Source: Alphaproteobacteria bacterium (lineage in GTDB: Bacteria; Pseudomonadota; Alphaproteobacteria; Caulobacterales; Parvularculaceae). From it: a stretch of 45,151 nt of DNA. The translations under genes were made by a program, and so were the position numbers. This document shows positions 19,663 through 29,926 of this stretch, one piece after another. Positions within the stretch are counted from its first letter, which is position 1; each line of letters starts with the position of its first letter. The DNA lies in NCBI GenBank assembly GCA_013151435.1, contig JAADIH010000002.1, forward strand, positions 1 through 45,151, read 5' to 3'. Below the pieces are notes generated by a model. The model searched no databases and had not been told where the DNA came from. It saw nothing but the letters and a program-made list of their open reading frames with translations.

Positions 19663-20585
19663 CGGTCGGGGCTCTCCATCATTCAGGCAATCGAGCATCA
19701 CCCACACTGACATTGGCTGTTATTGAACTGGTTGGGGGTGAAGCGCTCAAGCGTTCTGCGGCGACGCTGCAAGAATTGGCTGTACTCTATTCTGCAACTT
19801 CTATGATCATTTGCAGACCTGGTAGTGATTTTGATCTTGACCCGGCATTGTTTCCGAATGTGATGATCGTTGAGGATGGGGGTGAAACTATCCCTAAGCG
19901 AAGATTGGGTGCGCTGGAAAAATCCAAGTCTGACATTATTTGTCTCATAGAAGATACCATGACCATTCCCCATGATTGGGTTGAGGGGGTAAGGGCAGCT
20001 TTTGACGAAGAGCAGACGGGCGCCGCGTGGGGGCCCATCAATTTATCGTCTGAGTTAGGGCCGCGTTATTGGGCATTAGCCTTGTTGGAATATGGACGTT
20101 TTTTACGCCCACAAACTCAAAAAGGTTTTGCTGATAACATTCCAGGATGCTGCATGACATTTCGGCGCCAGGTGTTGAAAACGGCGCTTGGCCCAGTTGC
20201 AACAGGAATTTTTGAACAAGCCGTCGCCGAGCAATTGGTGAGAGGTGGTGGGCTCATAAACCACCAAGCTGACCTAGGCTCGATCTATTCTGTGGAAGAC
20301 GAGTATAGTGCAAAACTGTCTACCCGTATGGGCCATGGTCGCCTCTATGCCGGGCAAATCGCGCAGGAGCAAACAGTAATTCAAAGAACCTATGGGGCCA
20401 TGCGCAGTGTTCTAGTTCCCGGCCTATTCATATTTCGCGGCGTTCGGGATTCATTTTCCATGAACAATGATGGCTTATCGTTTATGAAGTTATTTTGGCT
20501 CGTCATGTTATCATCTGCGTGGGGCGTTGGCGAGATCAGAGGCTATTTGACGGGTGCTGGTGATAGTCTTGGGAGCTGGCGCTGA
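19659..20585 (+). CDS. GT2-like protein with C-terminal GExxGY motif (paralogue 1)
   Basis: GT-A-like layout (IICLIEDTMTIPHDWVEGV; CMTFRRQVL) and C-terminal SSAWGVGEIRGYLTGAGD. ATGA overlap with the upstream gene. Confidence 0.75.
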   Translation: MTVGALHHSGNRASPTLTLAVIELVGGEALKRSAATLQELAVLYSATSMIICRPGSDFDLDPALFPNVMIVEDGGETIPKRRLGALEKSKSDIICLIEDTMTIPHDWVEGVRAAFDEEQTGAAWGPINLSSELGPRYWALALLEYGRFLRPQTQKGFADNIPGCCMTFRRQVLKTALGPVATGIFEQAVAEQLVRGGGLINHQADLGSIYSVEDEYSAKLSTRMGHGRLYAGQIAQEQTVIQRTYGAMRSVLVPGLFIFRGVRDSFSMNNDGLSFMKLFWLVMLSSAWGVGEIRGYLTGAGDSLGSWR

Positions 20586-21778
20586 TGCGAATAGGTATTG
20601 ATGCATCTTGTTGGCATAACAATCGGGGTTTTGGGCGATTTACGCGCGAGCTGTTATCAGAAATGATTAAGCAGCCTCGCGATCACCAGTTCTTGGTTTT
20701 TTCCGACGATGATGATGTTGAGGACTTAGATGAGCTCGGTGCTGAAATCATAAAGATTAATGTTAGGCGACGGGTTATCGATGCGGCTATTGCTAAGGAC
20801 CAACGATCCATTAGCGATATACTTTCATTCACCCGTGCGGCGCATCAGCAAAAACTCGATCTCCTGTTTTATCCAGCGGTATATTCATGGTTTCCAACGC
20901 CGTTTGGTGTGCCGTCGGTCATTACGTTTCATGACGCCATTGCCGAGCATTTTCCGGACCTCGTTTTCCCTGGCGCTCGTGAACGGGTCATGTGGAATTT
21001 GAAGTGCTGGCTTGCGAAGAAAAGCTGCGCGAAAGTTCTGACGGTATCGCGGTCTGCGAAATCCGAGATTATTGAATATCTAAAAATCCCCTCCGAGAAG
21101 ATCGACGTTATTTGTGAGGGAGCAGATAGAGTATTTAAGAAAATTATAGACGCAGAAATTTTGCGTACAACGCGCGAGAAATACGAGCTGCCATTGCAAT
21201 CCAGATTGCTGTGTTATGTCGGTGGTTTTGCCCCCCATAAAAATCTTTCCCGACTTATCGATGCTTTTGAAATCGCGATCGGTGATCCGGGCTGTTCTGA
21301 CTTGCAACTTGTCATGATTGGTGAAGCGTGTGGCGGCGGTTACAATTCGAACTATAATGAACTTATGAACAAAGTTCTAGCGCAAGAAAAACTTGCCTCG
21401 CGTGTCCGATTCATCGGCTATGTAAGTGACGAAGACCTAGCGGCGCTTTATTCCGATGCATTAGCGCTTGCCTTACCATCTTTATCCGAAGGGTTTGGAT
21501 TGCCGGCGCTTGAAGCCATGTCTTGTGGTACGCCGGTGCTGGCATCACACGGCGGCGCCGTTATGGAAGTCGCCGGTGCAGCGGGGCTATCTTTTGACCC
21601 CTTTGATGTGGCGGATATTGCAAAAGCCATTACGACGTTGGCGACAGATTCAAGCCTGTCTCAGAAATTACGCAAGCGCGCCATACCCGAAACAGAGCGC
21701 AATACTTGGCGCCAGGCAGCAGAACTTACGCTCGATTCCCTTGAAAGCTATCAGCAGGGTGGATCATGCGGTTCTTGA
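20585..21778 (+). CDS. GT4-family glycosyltransferase
   Basis: FGRFTRELL...YVGGFAPHKNLSRLIDAF...LALPSLSEGFGLPALEAMSCGTPVLASHGG. Confidence 0.93.
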   Translation: MRIGIDASCWHNNRGFGRFTRELLSEMIKQPRDHQFLVFSDDDDVEDLDELGAEIIKINVRRRVIDAAIAKDQRSISDILSFTRAAHQQKLDLLFYPAVYSWFPTPFGVPSVITFHDAIAEHFPDLVFPGARERVMWNLKCWLAKKSCAKVLTVSRSAKSEIIEYLKIPSEKIDVICEGADRVFKKIIDAEILRTTREKYELPLQSRLLCYVGGFAPHKNLSRLIDAFEIAIGDPGCSDLQLVMIGEACGGGYNSNYNELMNKVLAQEKLASRVRFIGYVSDEDLAALYSDALALALPSLSEGFGLPALEAMSCGTPVLASHGGAVMEVAGAAGLSFDPFDVADIAKAITTLATDSSLSQKLRKRAIPETERNTWRQAAELTLDSLESYQQGGSCGS

Positions 21779-22998
21779 TGGTGACAAGTTTTTTTCCGCC
21801 GCATCATTTCGGCGGAGATGCGGTTTATGTGCGCCAGCTTGTGGATGCTTTGCGGATAAGGGGGCACGACGTTGACGTTGTTTATTGCTATGATGCATAT
21901 CGCATTTCAGGGGGAAAGATAGGTCGCCCGAAACACGATACCAATACCAATACCAATACCAATGGCGCAGGCGTTGTCTTGTCGCTTGAGAGCCGGTACG
22001 GTTCATTATCCCCATTGATCACACAGATGACTGGACAGCCCGGCCTGAAATGGTCTGTGCTGAAGGATATTTTCGATAAAGATTATGATGTTGTGCATTT
22101 TCACAATATGTCGCTCATCGGTGGTCCCGGCATACTCCCAATGAGTAAAGCGCCATTGACGTTATTTACAGCGCACGAGCATTGGACAGTTTGCCCGATG
22201 CATATTTTTTGGAAATATAAAACGAAAGCATGTGACAGTCGCCAGTGTTTTTTATGTCAGATTCGGTCGGGGCGCCCGCCACAATTATGGCGTTATACCA
22301 ATCTCATGAACTCAGCATTTGAATCCGTCGATCATGTCTTTGCGCCAAGTAAGTTTACGAAAGGCGCGCTTCAGGATGGCGGTATCAAACGGCCAATTTC
22401 TGTTCTTCCGTTATTTGCGCCTGCGTCATTCGAAAAGCTGGCGGTGCAAATGCCGCCCGCTGCCGAGCCGACTTTTCTTTTTGTGGGCCGGGTCACCAGG
22501 TCCAAAGGTATTGTGGAACTCATCAAGCTTTTTTCCAAACGCCCATCATATAGACTTAATATAGTGGGTGAGGGCGACCTGAAGGAGGCCCTATGTAAAT
22601 TAGCGAGCATGGAACGAAACATAGAGTTTCTTGGACCCCAGCCGCGCGAACAACTTCCAGAGCTTTATCGTCAGGCTACAGCCGTAATTTTGCCGTCACT
22701 AGCGCCAGAGAGTTTTGGCCTCACAACGATTGAGGGATTCACGCAAGGAACGCCGGCGATAGTAAGAGACGCTGGTGGCGCTGGTGAAATAATCGAGCAA
22801 ACTGGCGCTGGTATTGTCTACAGGACGGATGCTGAAGCCCTGGATGCTATGGACAAGTTAGCTTCAAACTCGGAATATCGAGACGGGCTTGGCGAGATTG
22901 CCCGACAGTCTTTTCTTCAGAAATATACGGAGCGTCACCATGTTGATGCCTATATGAATAAAGTTGCTGAGCTATTTCCTGAAAATACTGGAACTTAA
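21766..22998 (+). CDS. GT4-family glycosyltransferase with Cys-rich insertion
   Basis: FFPPHHFGGDAVYVRQL...LFVGRVTRSKGIVELI...LPSLAPESFGLTTIEGFTQGTPAIVRDAGG. Confidence 0.92.
   Translation: MRFLMVTSFFPPHHFGGDAVYVRQLVDALRIRGHDVDVVYCYDAYRISGGKIGRPKHDTNTNTNTNGAGVVLSLESRYGSLSPLITQMTGQPGLKWSVLKDIFDKDYDVVHFHNMSLIGGPGILPMSKAPLTLFTAHEHWTVCPMHIFWKYKTKACDSRQCFLCQIRSGRPPQLWRYTNLMNSAFESVDHVFAPSKFTKGALQDGGIKRPISVLPLFAPASFEKLAVQMPPAAEPTFLFVGRVTRSKGIVELIKLFSKRPSYRLNIVGEGDLKEALCKLASMERNIEFLGPQPREQLPELYRQATAVILPSLAPESFGLTTIEGFTQGTPAIVRDAGGAGEIIEQTGAGIVYRTDAEALDAMDKLASNSEYRDGLGEIARQSFLQKYTERHHVDAYMNKVAELFPENTGT
21939..21963 (+). repeat. Coding hexanucleotide tandem repeat (TACCAA)x4 plus T
   Basis: taccaataccaataccaataccaat, encoding DTNTNTNTNG. 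Confidence 0.95.
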
Positions 22999-23003
22999 AA
23001 TCT

Positions 23004-23744
23004 ATGAAGGCGGTCATAACATTTCACAGTATAGATAGCTCAAAGTCGGTATTGGCATTTAGTCCCGCCTTATTTGAGAAGTTGCTTGATGGATTAGCCC
23101 GAAGCAACATTCCTGTAATGCCCCTCGAAGAGCTTCTCCAGAGCGCTACGACGCATGGGGTCGCATTAACGTTCGATGACGGTATGCGGAGCGTATATAG
23201 TGAGGCGTTACCAATTATTCGGGATCGAAATATCAAGGCTCACTTGTTTCTTGCGACGGATACAGTGCGTGACGGTAATCGCGGGCGGAAAAAAGCGAGT
23301 GCTTTTCCTGGCTTTGAAATGTTGAATTGGGATGAGCTAGGCAAGTTGCAAGACTGTGGCTTCCAGATTGATGCGCATACTTGCTCCCATCCTGACCTTC
23401 GGCAGCTATCAGATCAGGAAGTGGTTGGTGAATTTGAACGTTGCGATGAAATAATTACAGATCGGCTTGGTCGTACTCCGCACTATTTTGCATACCCTTT
23501 TGGTTTTGTAGATTCACGCCTGGAGATGCTTGCGGGGAGACGGTATAGGGCGTGCTTTACGACAAAGCTTACTTATTTAAACCGTTCCGAACGGCTTTCT
23601 GCTCTTCCGCGCCTCGATTCATTTTATTTACAGCACGGCAAGTTCGCCGAAGAAATATTCTCGACCGCGACGCGCAGCTATCTTCGGGCGCGAGGAATAT
23701 TGCGATGGGGTAGGGGGCTGATCTGGAACAAAACCCACGCATAA
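23004..23744 (+). CDS. Polysaccharide deacetylase (NodB-like)
   Basis: ALTFDDGMRSVYSEALPIIRDRNIKAHLFLATD; HTCSHPDL; FAYPFG. Confidence 0.92.
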   Translation: MKAVITFHSIDSSKSVLAFSPALFEKLLDGLARSNIPVMPLEELLQSATTHGVALTFDDGMRSVYSEALPIIRDRNIKAHLFLATDTVRDGNRGRKKASAFPGFEMLNWDELGKLQDCGFQIDAHTCSHPDLRQLSDQEVVGEFERCDEIITDRLGRTPHYFAYPFGFVDSRLEMLAGRRYRACFTTKLTYLNRSERLSALPRLDSFYLQHGKFAEEIFSTATRSYLRARGILRWGRGLIWNKTHA

Positions 23745-23791
23745 GCATTATCATTGGCGTCCAGCACGCCCATAAAAATATTGCCGCGATC

Positions 23792-24613
23792 TTGTCGGCA
23801 ATAGAGCAGGGGCCTGTGCATGATGTTGAGGTGCTGCTTTGCTATACTGCGAATGACCCTATCGACCATGCATTTTCAACTAAACCATATGTGCGCCCCA
23901 TCAAAGGGGTAGATGATTTGCTCATCCCTGAGCTATGGAGAGATGGTATATACCAGGCGAAGGCTGATAAAGTTGCTATCCTGACGGCGCATTGTGTCCC
24001 CAATAGTAACTGGCTTGACCTAGCACTATCTCTCGATATGAAAAAATGCGTGGGCTATGGCGGCGCAATTGAGTTGAGTCCGGGTTCAGATGGGGTTGGC
24101 GCTGCAATTCATCTTCTCAGATACGCGACGTTCACGCCGCCGCAACAAGCGCGCGTTACGTTTGAAATTGCTGCGGATAATGCAGTCTATAGGAGGGATG
24201 ATATCCTCGCCTGTGCAGATCTTTTGGCGGGTGGGTTTTGGGAGCCGTCATTTCATGAACGGTTCAAAAAGAACGGAGCAAAGATGGCGCTTCATCCAGG
24301 CCTCGTCACTACACATCGCAATCAATACAAAGCCGGTGAATTCATGAAACAGCGCCGACTTCATGGGCAAGATTTCGGTCGAGCCCGGGCAGATGGTGTA
24401 TCGTTGCTAACAAACCTCGCCATGCTGGTCTTCTCACCGGCGGCTTATTTCATTTATGGCATCAAGCTGGTGGTGAGGACCGGCAAATCGAAAACACTCC
24501 GCAGGCATTTTCTCCGTGCAGCGCCATGGCTGGCTTTGTTCCTGGGAAGCTGGATTTGGGGGGAAGCAACAGGTTATGCCGAATCTTTCTTTTCCAAGAT
24601 GAAAAATCAATGA
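23792..24613 (+). CDS. GT2-like protein with C-terminal GExxGY motif (paralogue 2; true start likely further upstream)
   Basis: VAILTAHCVPNSNWLDL; NAVYRRDDIL; GGFWEPSFHERF; C-terminal GSWIWGEATGY. Confidence 0.75.
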   Translation: MSAIEQGPVHDVEVLLCYTANDPIDHAFSTKPYVRPIKGVDDLLIPELWRDGIYQAKADKVAILTAHCVPNSNWLDLALSLDMKKCVGYGGAIELSPGSDGVGAAIHLLRYATFTPPQQARVTFEIAADNAVYRRDDILACADLLAGGFWEPSFHERFKKNGAKMALHPGLVTTHRNQYKAGEFMKQRRLHGQDFGRARADGVSLLTNLAMLVFSPAAYFIYGIKLVVRTGKSKTLRRHFLRAAPWLALFLGSWIWGEATGYAESFFSKMKNQ

Positions 24614-24693
24614 TTTGACCGTATGGGAAAAGCAGAAAAAATTAACAAACTCTGCCACACTGTAATTTTGAACAATGATGAGGTTGCCGAAAC

Positions 24694-25608
24694 GTGGGAA
24701 AGTACGATTTCTCAATATTGATTGGTCGGGTCAGCACTGAAGACCATGACCGCATTCTGGAAACGTTGGCGGCGTTAAGGGCGCAAAACGGTGAGAAGAC
24801 CTATGAGGTTGTCATTGTTGATCGCCTTGATGATGTAATCAGCAAGGAAATTTCGGATAATTATCCAGAAGTGCATCTCATACTATGTGCTGCGGAAGCA
24901 ACATTGCCGACTATGCGTACGGACGCATTGGCGCAAGCGCAAGGCGATTATATCATTGTAACTGAAGACCATTGTGTTCCGAGTTCAGATTGGCTTGATC
25001 AGTTTTCTCAGGCGATTAAAGCGGCGCCCGACGATGCGTATGCCATAGGTGGTTGCGTAGAGAATGGCGTATCGGATACCGCCTTAGATTGGGCGACGTT
25101 TTTTTGTGAATATTCTGGATCGATTGCACCGGCGCCGGACGGTGTTGTAGAAGATGTGCCGGGAATGAATGTCGCCTATCGACGCTCTGCATTTGAAGGC
25201 GTAGATACTAACGTCTTGCGTAAAGGGTTCTGGGAAACCACATTACACCCCCTGATTCGCAATAATGGGAAAAAGTTCTTTTCATCGAATGCAATCAAGA
25301 TTTATCACTGCAAAAAATTCTCTTTTGGATTATTTTGCAGGCAGCGTTTTGTCTATTCACGCTATTATGCAGGCATTCGGTTCGCGCGTGCGCAGCGCTC
25401 CCGGCGTTTCATCGCGACCCTCTTGTCGTTCGCTTTGCCGCCGCTCTTGCTATGGCGGATACAGACAAGCATCGCCCGAAAAAAGCGTTTACGAAATGAA
25501 TTCTGGATAGCAGCACCATATCTTTGCGTATTTGTTGTCATCTGGGCGCTCGGTGAGATAGTGGGTTATGTCGCTGGCCCTGGGATGGCGTTAGCTGAAA
25601 TAGAATAG
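24694..25608 (+). CDS. GT2-like protein with C-terminal GExxGY motif (paralogue 3)
   Basis: FSILIGRVSTEDHDRILETLAAL; YIIVTEDHCVPSSDWLDQF; NVAYRRSAFEG; GFWETTLHPLI; C-terminal VIWALGEIVGYVAGPG. GTG start. Confidence 0.82.
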   Translation: MGKYDFSILIGRVSTEDHDRILETLAALRAQNGEKTYEVVIVDRLDDVISKEISDNYPEVHLILCAAEATLPTMRTDALAQAQGDYIIVTEDHCVPSSDWLDQFSQAIKAAPDDAYAIGGCVENGVSDTALDWATFFCEYSGSIAPAPDGVVEDVPGMNVAYRRSAFEGVDTNVLRKGFWETTLHPLIRNNGKKFFSSNAIKIYHCKKFSFGLFCRQRFVYSRYYAGIRFARAQRSRRFIATLLSFALPPLLLWRIQTSIARKKRLRNEFWIAAPYLCVFVVIWALGEIVGYVAGPGMALAEIE

Positions 25609-25670
25609 CTTTTGTGTTGATTGTAGGAACAAAGTGGGTGCAGATGAAATTACGTGGAATATATTGAACG

Positions 25671-26750
25671 ATGAAGCAGGACGCAAACGACGTGACCGGA
25701 ATAAAGATTGGCATCATCGGATTGGGTAGTGCCGCAAAGAACATTCACATACCTGCATACCGGAAGATTGCCGGATGTGAGGTAGTTGGCGGCATAGATC
25801 CGGTTGCGAGCGCGTCAGAGTTCGATTTCGAGTTATTCCCATCAATTGAATCAATGCTTCATCAATCGAGACCAGATATCGTATCGATCGTTACGCCGCC
25901 AGATTCGCATTTTGAAATCATTTGTGAATTGCTGCGGTTCGGTGTTCATGTGTTTTGCGAAAAACCGTTTGTAACTTCTGTTGAGGAAGGAAAGACGGTT
26001 ATTGAGCTAGCGCACGAGCGACAACGTCATGTTGTCGTAAACAATGAATTTCGATATATGTGCGTACATAAAAAGGCCAAGGAGCAAATTGGCGCCCCGC
26101 TTTTCGGTGAGCTGTTATTCCTGAATATAAATCAGACTTTTCATGTCACTGAACAAACTGAATTGGGGTGGCGTGGGAAAATGAAACGCCGAACCTGTTA
26201 TGAGTTCGGCACCCATGCGCTCGATCTTGCCAGATACTTCTTTGATGCGGATCCCATCGCTATAACCGCGCGGATGCCTAAGCCTGGAAATCCAGATGGC
26301 CCCGATTATCTCAATTTGATTAGCCTTGAATTTCCTGATGATCGTGTTGCGCAAATCACCTTGGACCGGTTGTCAAAGGGCCCCCATCGATATCTTGATA
26401 TTCGCCTGGATGGATCTCTGGGGTGCATTGAGAGCGAAATTGGCGGACGGGCAGAATTTGCCATTGGGATCAAGGGAGGGACACACCGACCGTTTGTGCG
26501 GTTTGATTTTGTCCCGAGTGCGCTCGCAACATTGTTCTCGCAAGAGGGGAAGCGAAAATTGGCGACAGATCCAATTGATCTGTTTCCCAGCGCCACAGCC
26601 TCTCTTCTTAATGAAATGTTAGGCGCCATCGCGTCGGGGCGACGGCCGCCTTGTGATGCCGCCGACAATCTCAAAACTCTTGAGTTGATGCTGGCCGCAT
26701 ATCGTTCAGCAGAAGACGGTGGAGCACGTATTAAATTGGATTTTCACTAG
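25671..26750 (+). CDS. Gfo/Idh/MocA-family oxidoreductase (copy 2)
   Basis: IGIIGLGSAAKNIHIPAYRKI...TPPDSHFE...VFCEKPFVTS. Confidence 0.92.
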   Translation: MKQDANDVTGIKIGIIGLGSAAKNIHIPAYRKIAGCEVVGGIDPVASASEFDFELFPSIESMLHQSRPDIVSIVTPPDSHFEIICELLRFGVHVFCEKPFVTSVEEGKTVIELAHERQRHVVVNNEFRYMCVHKKAKEQIGAPLFGELLFLNINQTFHVTEQTELGWRGKMKRRTCYEFGTHALDLARYFFDADPIAITARMPKPGNPDGPDYLNLISLEFPDDRVAQITLDRLSKGPHRYLDIRLDGSLGCIESEIGGRAEFAIGIKGGTHRPFVRFDFVPSALATLFSQEGKRKLATDPIDLFPSATASLLNEMLGAIASGRRPPCDAADNLKTLELMLAAYRSAEDGGARIKLDFH

Positions 26751-26785
26751 ACCAGTGTAGCGGTCGTAGCATTTAGAGAGGCCAG

Positions 26786-27706
26786 ATGTCAGAGCAAGTA
26801 GACTTTAAAACCAGTGATGCGTCGAGTTATGATCTGCTGGCTGACAGGTTCGATCACTATACGGAGCTGGTGTCCGAATACGCTGTTGACACTCTGCTTG
26901 ATACTGTTTCGGATTGCGATGGAGACATTATTGATATTGGTTGCGGAACCGGGATCGTCACATTGGAAGCAGGAAGACGCTTTGGTGGTGATAAAAAAAT
27001 AATCGGCGTGGATCTTTCTGATGGAATGTTAGATTTAGCGAACAGAAAAGCAGAGGCGAATGGTTTGAGCGACGCCGCTAAATTTGAAAAAGCTGATGCA
27101 GAAAATCTTCCATTTTCGGATAACAGTATTGGCGCTGCTGTCTCGCTCTACGCCATCAGGCATTTCCCACATCCGGAAAAGGCTTTTGAAGAGATGTTTC
27201 GGGTGGTAAAACCAGGTGGGAGAATAGCCGTTGCTGCCGGTAGTAGCCCTTCATTATTTTCTATCAATGGCATTGCTGCAGCTGTGAAACGTATCTCGCG
27301 TGAAATCATGCAGCGTACAGGACGCGAACTGGCTGCCTGCGATCATATTGATGGTTTGGTGCAAGAGTTTCTTTCAAGCCCGACGGCGAGTGAGGTGGCG
27401 GAATGGACAGAGCATCGTCATAGCTACAGCGGATCGTTGAAAACTCTGGCGTGTTTAGCCGGATTTCACATCGTAAAGGACCAGTGGATAGGCAAGCAGT
27501 TTGAAATTGCGAGTGTGCAAGAGTTTTGGGAGCTTCAGACCACGTTTTCAAGTGTGGCGAGAAAACGCCTGAAGAATGCACGGCCAAAGGATGTTAAAAC
27601 TCTCAAGTATAAGTTTGACGAGCAATGTAATGCAGTTTTGGCGCGCGGTGGAAGGCTTGTTTATCGTGTGGGTACGGCTGTAGTCATCGCGAATAAACCG
27701 CTATGA
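26786..27706 (+). CDS. Class I SAM-dependent methyltransferase (UbiE-like)
   Basis: DIIDIGCGTGIVTLEAGRRFG...IGVDLSDGMLDLA...AENLPFSDNSIGAAVS. Confidence 0.92.
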   Translation: MSEQVDFKTSDASSYDLLADRFDHYTELVSEYAVDTLLDTVSDCDGDIIDIGCGTGIVTLEAGRRFGGDKKIIGVDLSDGMLDLANRKAEANGLSDAAKFEKADAENLPFSDNSIGAAVSLYAIRHFPHPEKAFEEMFRVVKPGGRIAVAAGSSPSLFSINGIAAAVKRISREIMQRTGRELAACDHIDGLVQEFLSSPTASEVAEWTEHRHSYSGSLKTLACLAGFHIVKDQWIGKQFEIASVQEFWELQTTFSSVARKRLKNARPKDVKTLKYKFDEQCNAVLARGGRLVYRVGTAVVIANKPL

Positions 27707-28692
27707 GTATGGAGTGGGCCTGTCCATCTTGTCACGGCACCCTAGAAAAAGAAACCGACAACCTCCGTTGTATCTCATGTAACCGGGAGTATGGAGTAGT
27801 TGCTGGCATTCCTGATTTGCGGATGGCGGCGCCGACCTGGATCGATTTTGACGCTGATCGTGAACGCGCACTGCTCATTGATGAGCTCGTAAAATCGGAT
27901 GGCTTAGCCTCGGCAATAGTGGATGTATTCGTAACGTCGCGCGGGAAGACCGTAGAGCAAGCAAAATATCGCTGTCAGCAGATTTTTCAGGGCATTGAAA
28001 AGAATGTATCTGAAATACATAACTGGCTTGCGCCTGCATTCGTGTCAAAAGACACGATAGAGATCGGATGTGGGGGCGGGCAACTTCTCGCAGCAGCAGC
28101 ATCCGGCGGTAAGGTTATTGCTGGCTTAGACGCATCTCTTGAATGGCTAGTTATAGCTAAACATTTAGTCCGTCGTTCCGGTGGAAATCCAGTGCTCGCC
28201 GCTGGTCTTGCGGAGCATTTGCCGATTGCCGATGGCGCCATGGGTGGGGTCATATCACTCGATGTCCTCGAGCATGTGGTCGATCAAGGTGCATTTGTAT
28301 CTGAGATTACGCGTGTGATGCGTACCGGAGGAAGCTTTGCGCTTGCTACGCCGAACAGATTCACACTTGGGCTGGAGCCGCATGTGAGTGTCTGGGGCGT
28401 GGGGTTTTTACCTGTACGCCTACAGAAGCCATGGGTTAAGCTGATTAGCGGAAAGTCTTATACGTATACTCGGCTTTTGAGCGTATTCGAGACACGCAAT
28501 TTGTTCAGTAAGAACGGCGATCTTACGCTAACCGTGAAATTTCCTCCCATATCGAATGTTGACCTTTCATTATTTTCTCCCGGTAAGGCAATGCTGGCAA
28601 AATTATATAACGTGTTAATCCGTACAACATTAGTCCAAAGCATGGCGCCATTCTTCGGTGCCTTTTACCGCATTACCGGTGTTAAAAGTTGA
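27703..28692 (+). CDS. Zn-ribbon (Trm112-like) plus class I SAM methyltransferase, paralogue A
   Basis: CPSCHGTLEKETDNLRCISCNREYGVVAGIPDLR; TIEIGCGGGQLLAAAASGGKVIAGLDASLEWL; LDVLEHV. Confidence 0.88.
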   Translation: MSMEWACPSCHGTLEKETDNLRCISCNREYGVVAGIPDLRMAAPTWIDFDADRERALLIDELVKSDGLASAIVDVFVTSRGKTVEQAKYRCQQIFQGIEKNVSEIHNWLAPAFVSKDTIEIGCGGGQLLAAAASGGKVIAGLDASLEWLVIAKHLVRRSGGNPVLAAGLAEHLPIADGAMGGVISLDVLEHVVDQGAFVSEITRVMRTGGSFALATPNRFTLGLEPHVSVWGVGFLPVRLQKPWVKLISGKSYTYTRLLSVFETRNLFSKNGDLTLTVKFPPISNVDLSLFSPGKAMLAKLYNVLIRTTLVQSMAPFFGAFYRITGVKS

Positions 28693-28867
28693 TATTATCA
28701 GCGACCTAACTTTATAGTAGGAATAAGCTATTTTGCGTTTTTACGAAATAGTGAATCTCTTATTTGGGGCTTAGTATGCTCACCGTAAAATATGGTTTGT
28801 TTTTTTCAGTAACACTTTTGAAGCATAGTTATCAAATTAACCACAGATCAGCTGACGGAATAGAAAA

Positions 28868-29830
28868 ATGAAACGCTTTTCGATCATGAGCGTACTTGCA
28901 AACACGCTTCTAAAAATAGGCATATACGGAACAGCACATAAGATACGCTTCTATATTTGGGAGCCTATTTTTCAAATCAAGCGACAGTTATTTGGTCAAG
29001 AAACTTCAATCATTAGTTTTTGCGGCGTCAGCATCGCTTTTCCTCTGGAAAATTCATACTCAAAATGGTGGTTTGGAAAGAACAAAGATAATTTCAATGC
29101 GTGGCATGAGCCCTCCATAACTGGATTTATCCTGCATGCAAAACAACATCATAAAACGATGGTAGATATCGGTGCGCATCTTGGGTATTTTTCAGCGATA
29201 CATGCTATCAGTTCTGGAAATACAGCACATGCAATAGAGCTAAGTCCAAGTAATTTTGATATTTTAGAGAAAACTCTACCGTATTGTGTAGGTGTTCAGG
29301 GCGATGTGGAAATATACAAACTTGGAATTTCAAATATTTCTACAAGCATTTCAGTAACGACGGATCACCGTCCGAGGCCTGGAATTAATATTCAAAGTAT
29401 TTCTGCACCATCTGATGGCTCCCATCAGCAAGCTATAATCTCAATTGAAACTTTTGATCAATTTTGCACTACGCGTAATATAGAACCAGATATCTTGAAA
29501 ATTGATGTGGAAGGTTCAGAGTATGATTTCTTCACAGGTGCAAAGGATACCCTCAACGTGAATCCACCCATAATTGTAATGGAAGTTCATCCCGATAAGA
29601 TGATGTCGATAAGTGGAAAGAGTGTCGAGGAACTTTTTGAACTTGGGCGATCTCATGGCTATGAAATTTATCAATTTTTAGACCATCGGGACTCTAAACC
29701 CTCTACCCTGAATGCATTGAAAATAAACTCATCATGGCCAGAAAATTTTGATGTTGTATTTATTTCGAAATCAGACATGTCATCGATTGATGAGTATAAT
29801 GGCTGGTGTGAATCAGTGCGGACACTGTAA
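28868..29830 (+). CDS. FkbM-family methyltransferase
   Basis: TMVDIGAHLGYFSAIHA...EPDILKIDVEGSEYDFFTGAKDTL...IIVMEVHP. Confidence 0.9.
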   Translation: MKRFSIMSVLANTLLKIGIYGTAHKIRFYIWEPIFQIKRQLFGQETSIISFCGVSIAFPLENSYSKWWFGKNKDNFNAWHEPSITGFILHAKQHHKTMVDIGAHLGYFSAIHAISSGNTAHAIELSPSNFDILEKTLPYCVGVQGDVEIYKLGISNISTSISVTTDHRPRPGINIQSISAPSDGSHQQAIISIETFDQFCTTRNIEPDILKIDVEGSEYDFFTGAKDTLNVNPPIIVMEVHPDKMMSISGKSVEELFELGRSHGYEIYQFLDHRDSKPSTLNALKINSSWPENFDVVFISKSDMSSIDEYNGWCESVRTL

Positions 29831-29926
29831 TACGTACACCATAAGGGTGATGAAATTAATTTCAGAGGTGATAATACTGATAGCTATGGCGATACATATG
29901 ATGCGTTGTAATTTTTATCCAGTCTC

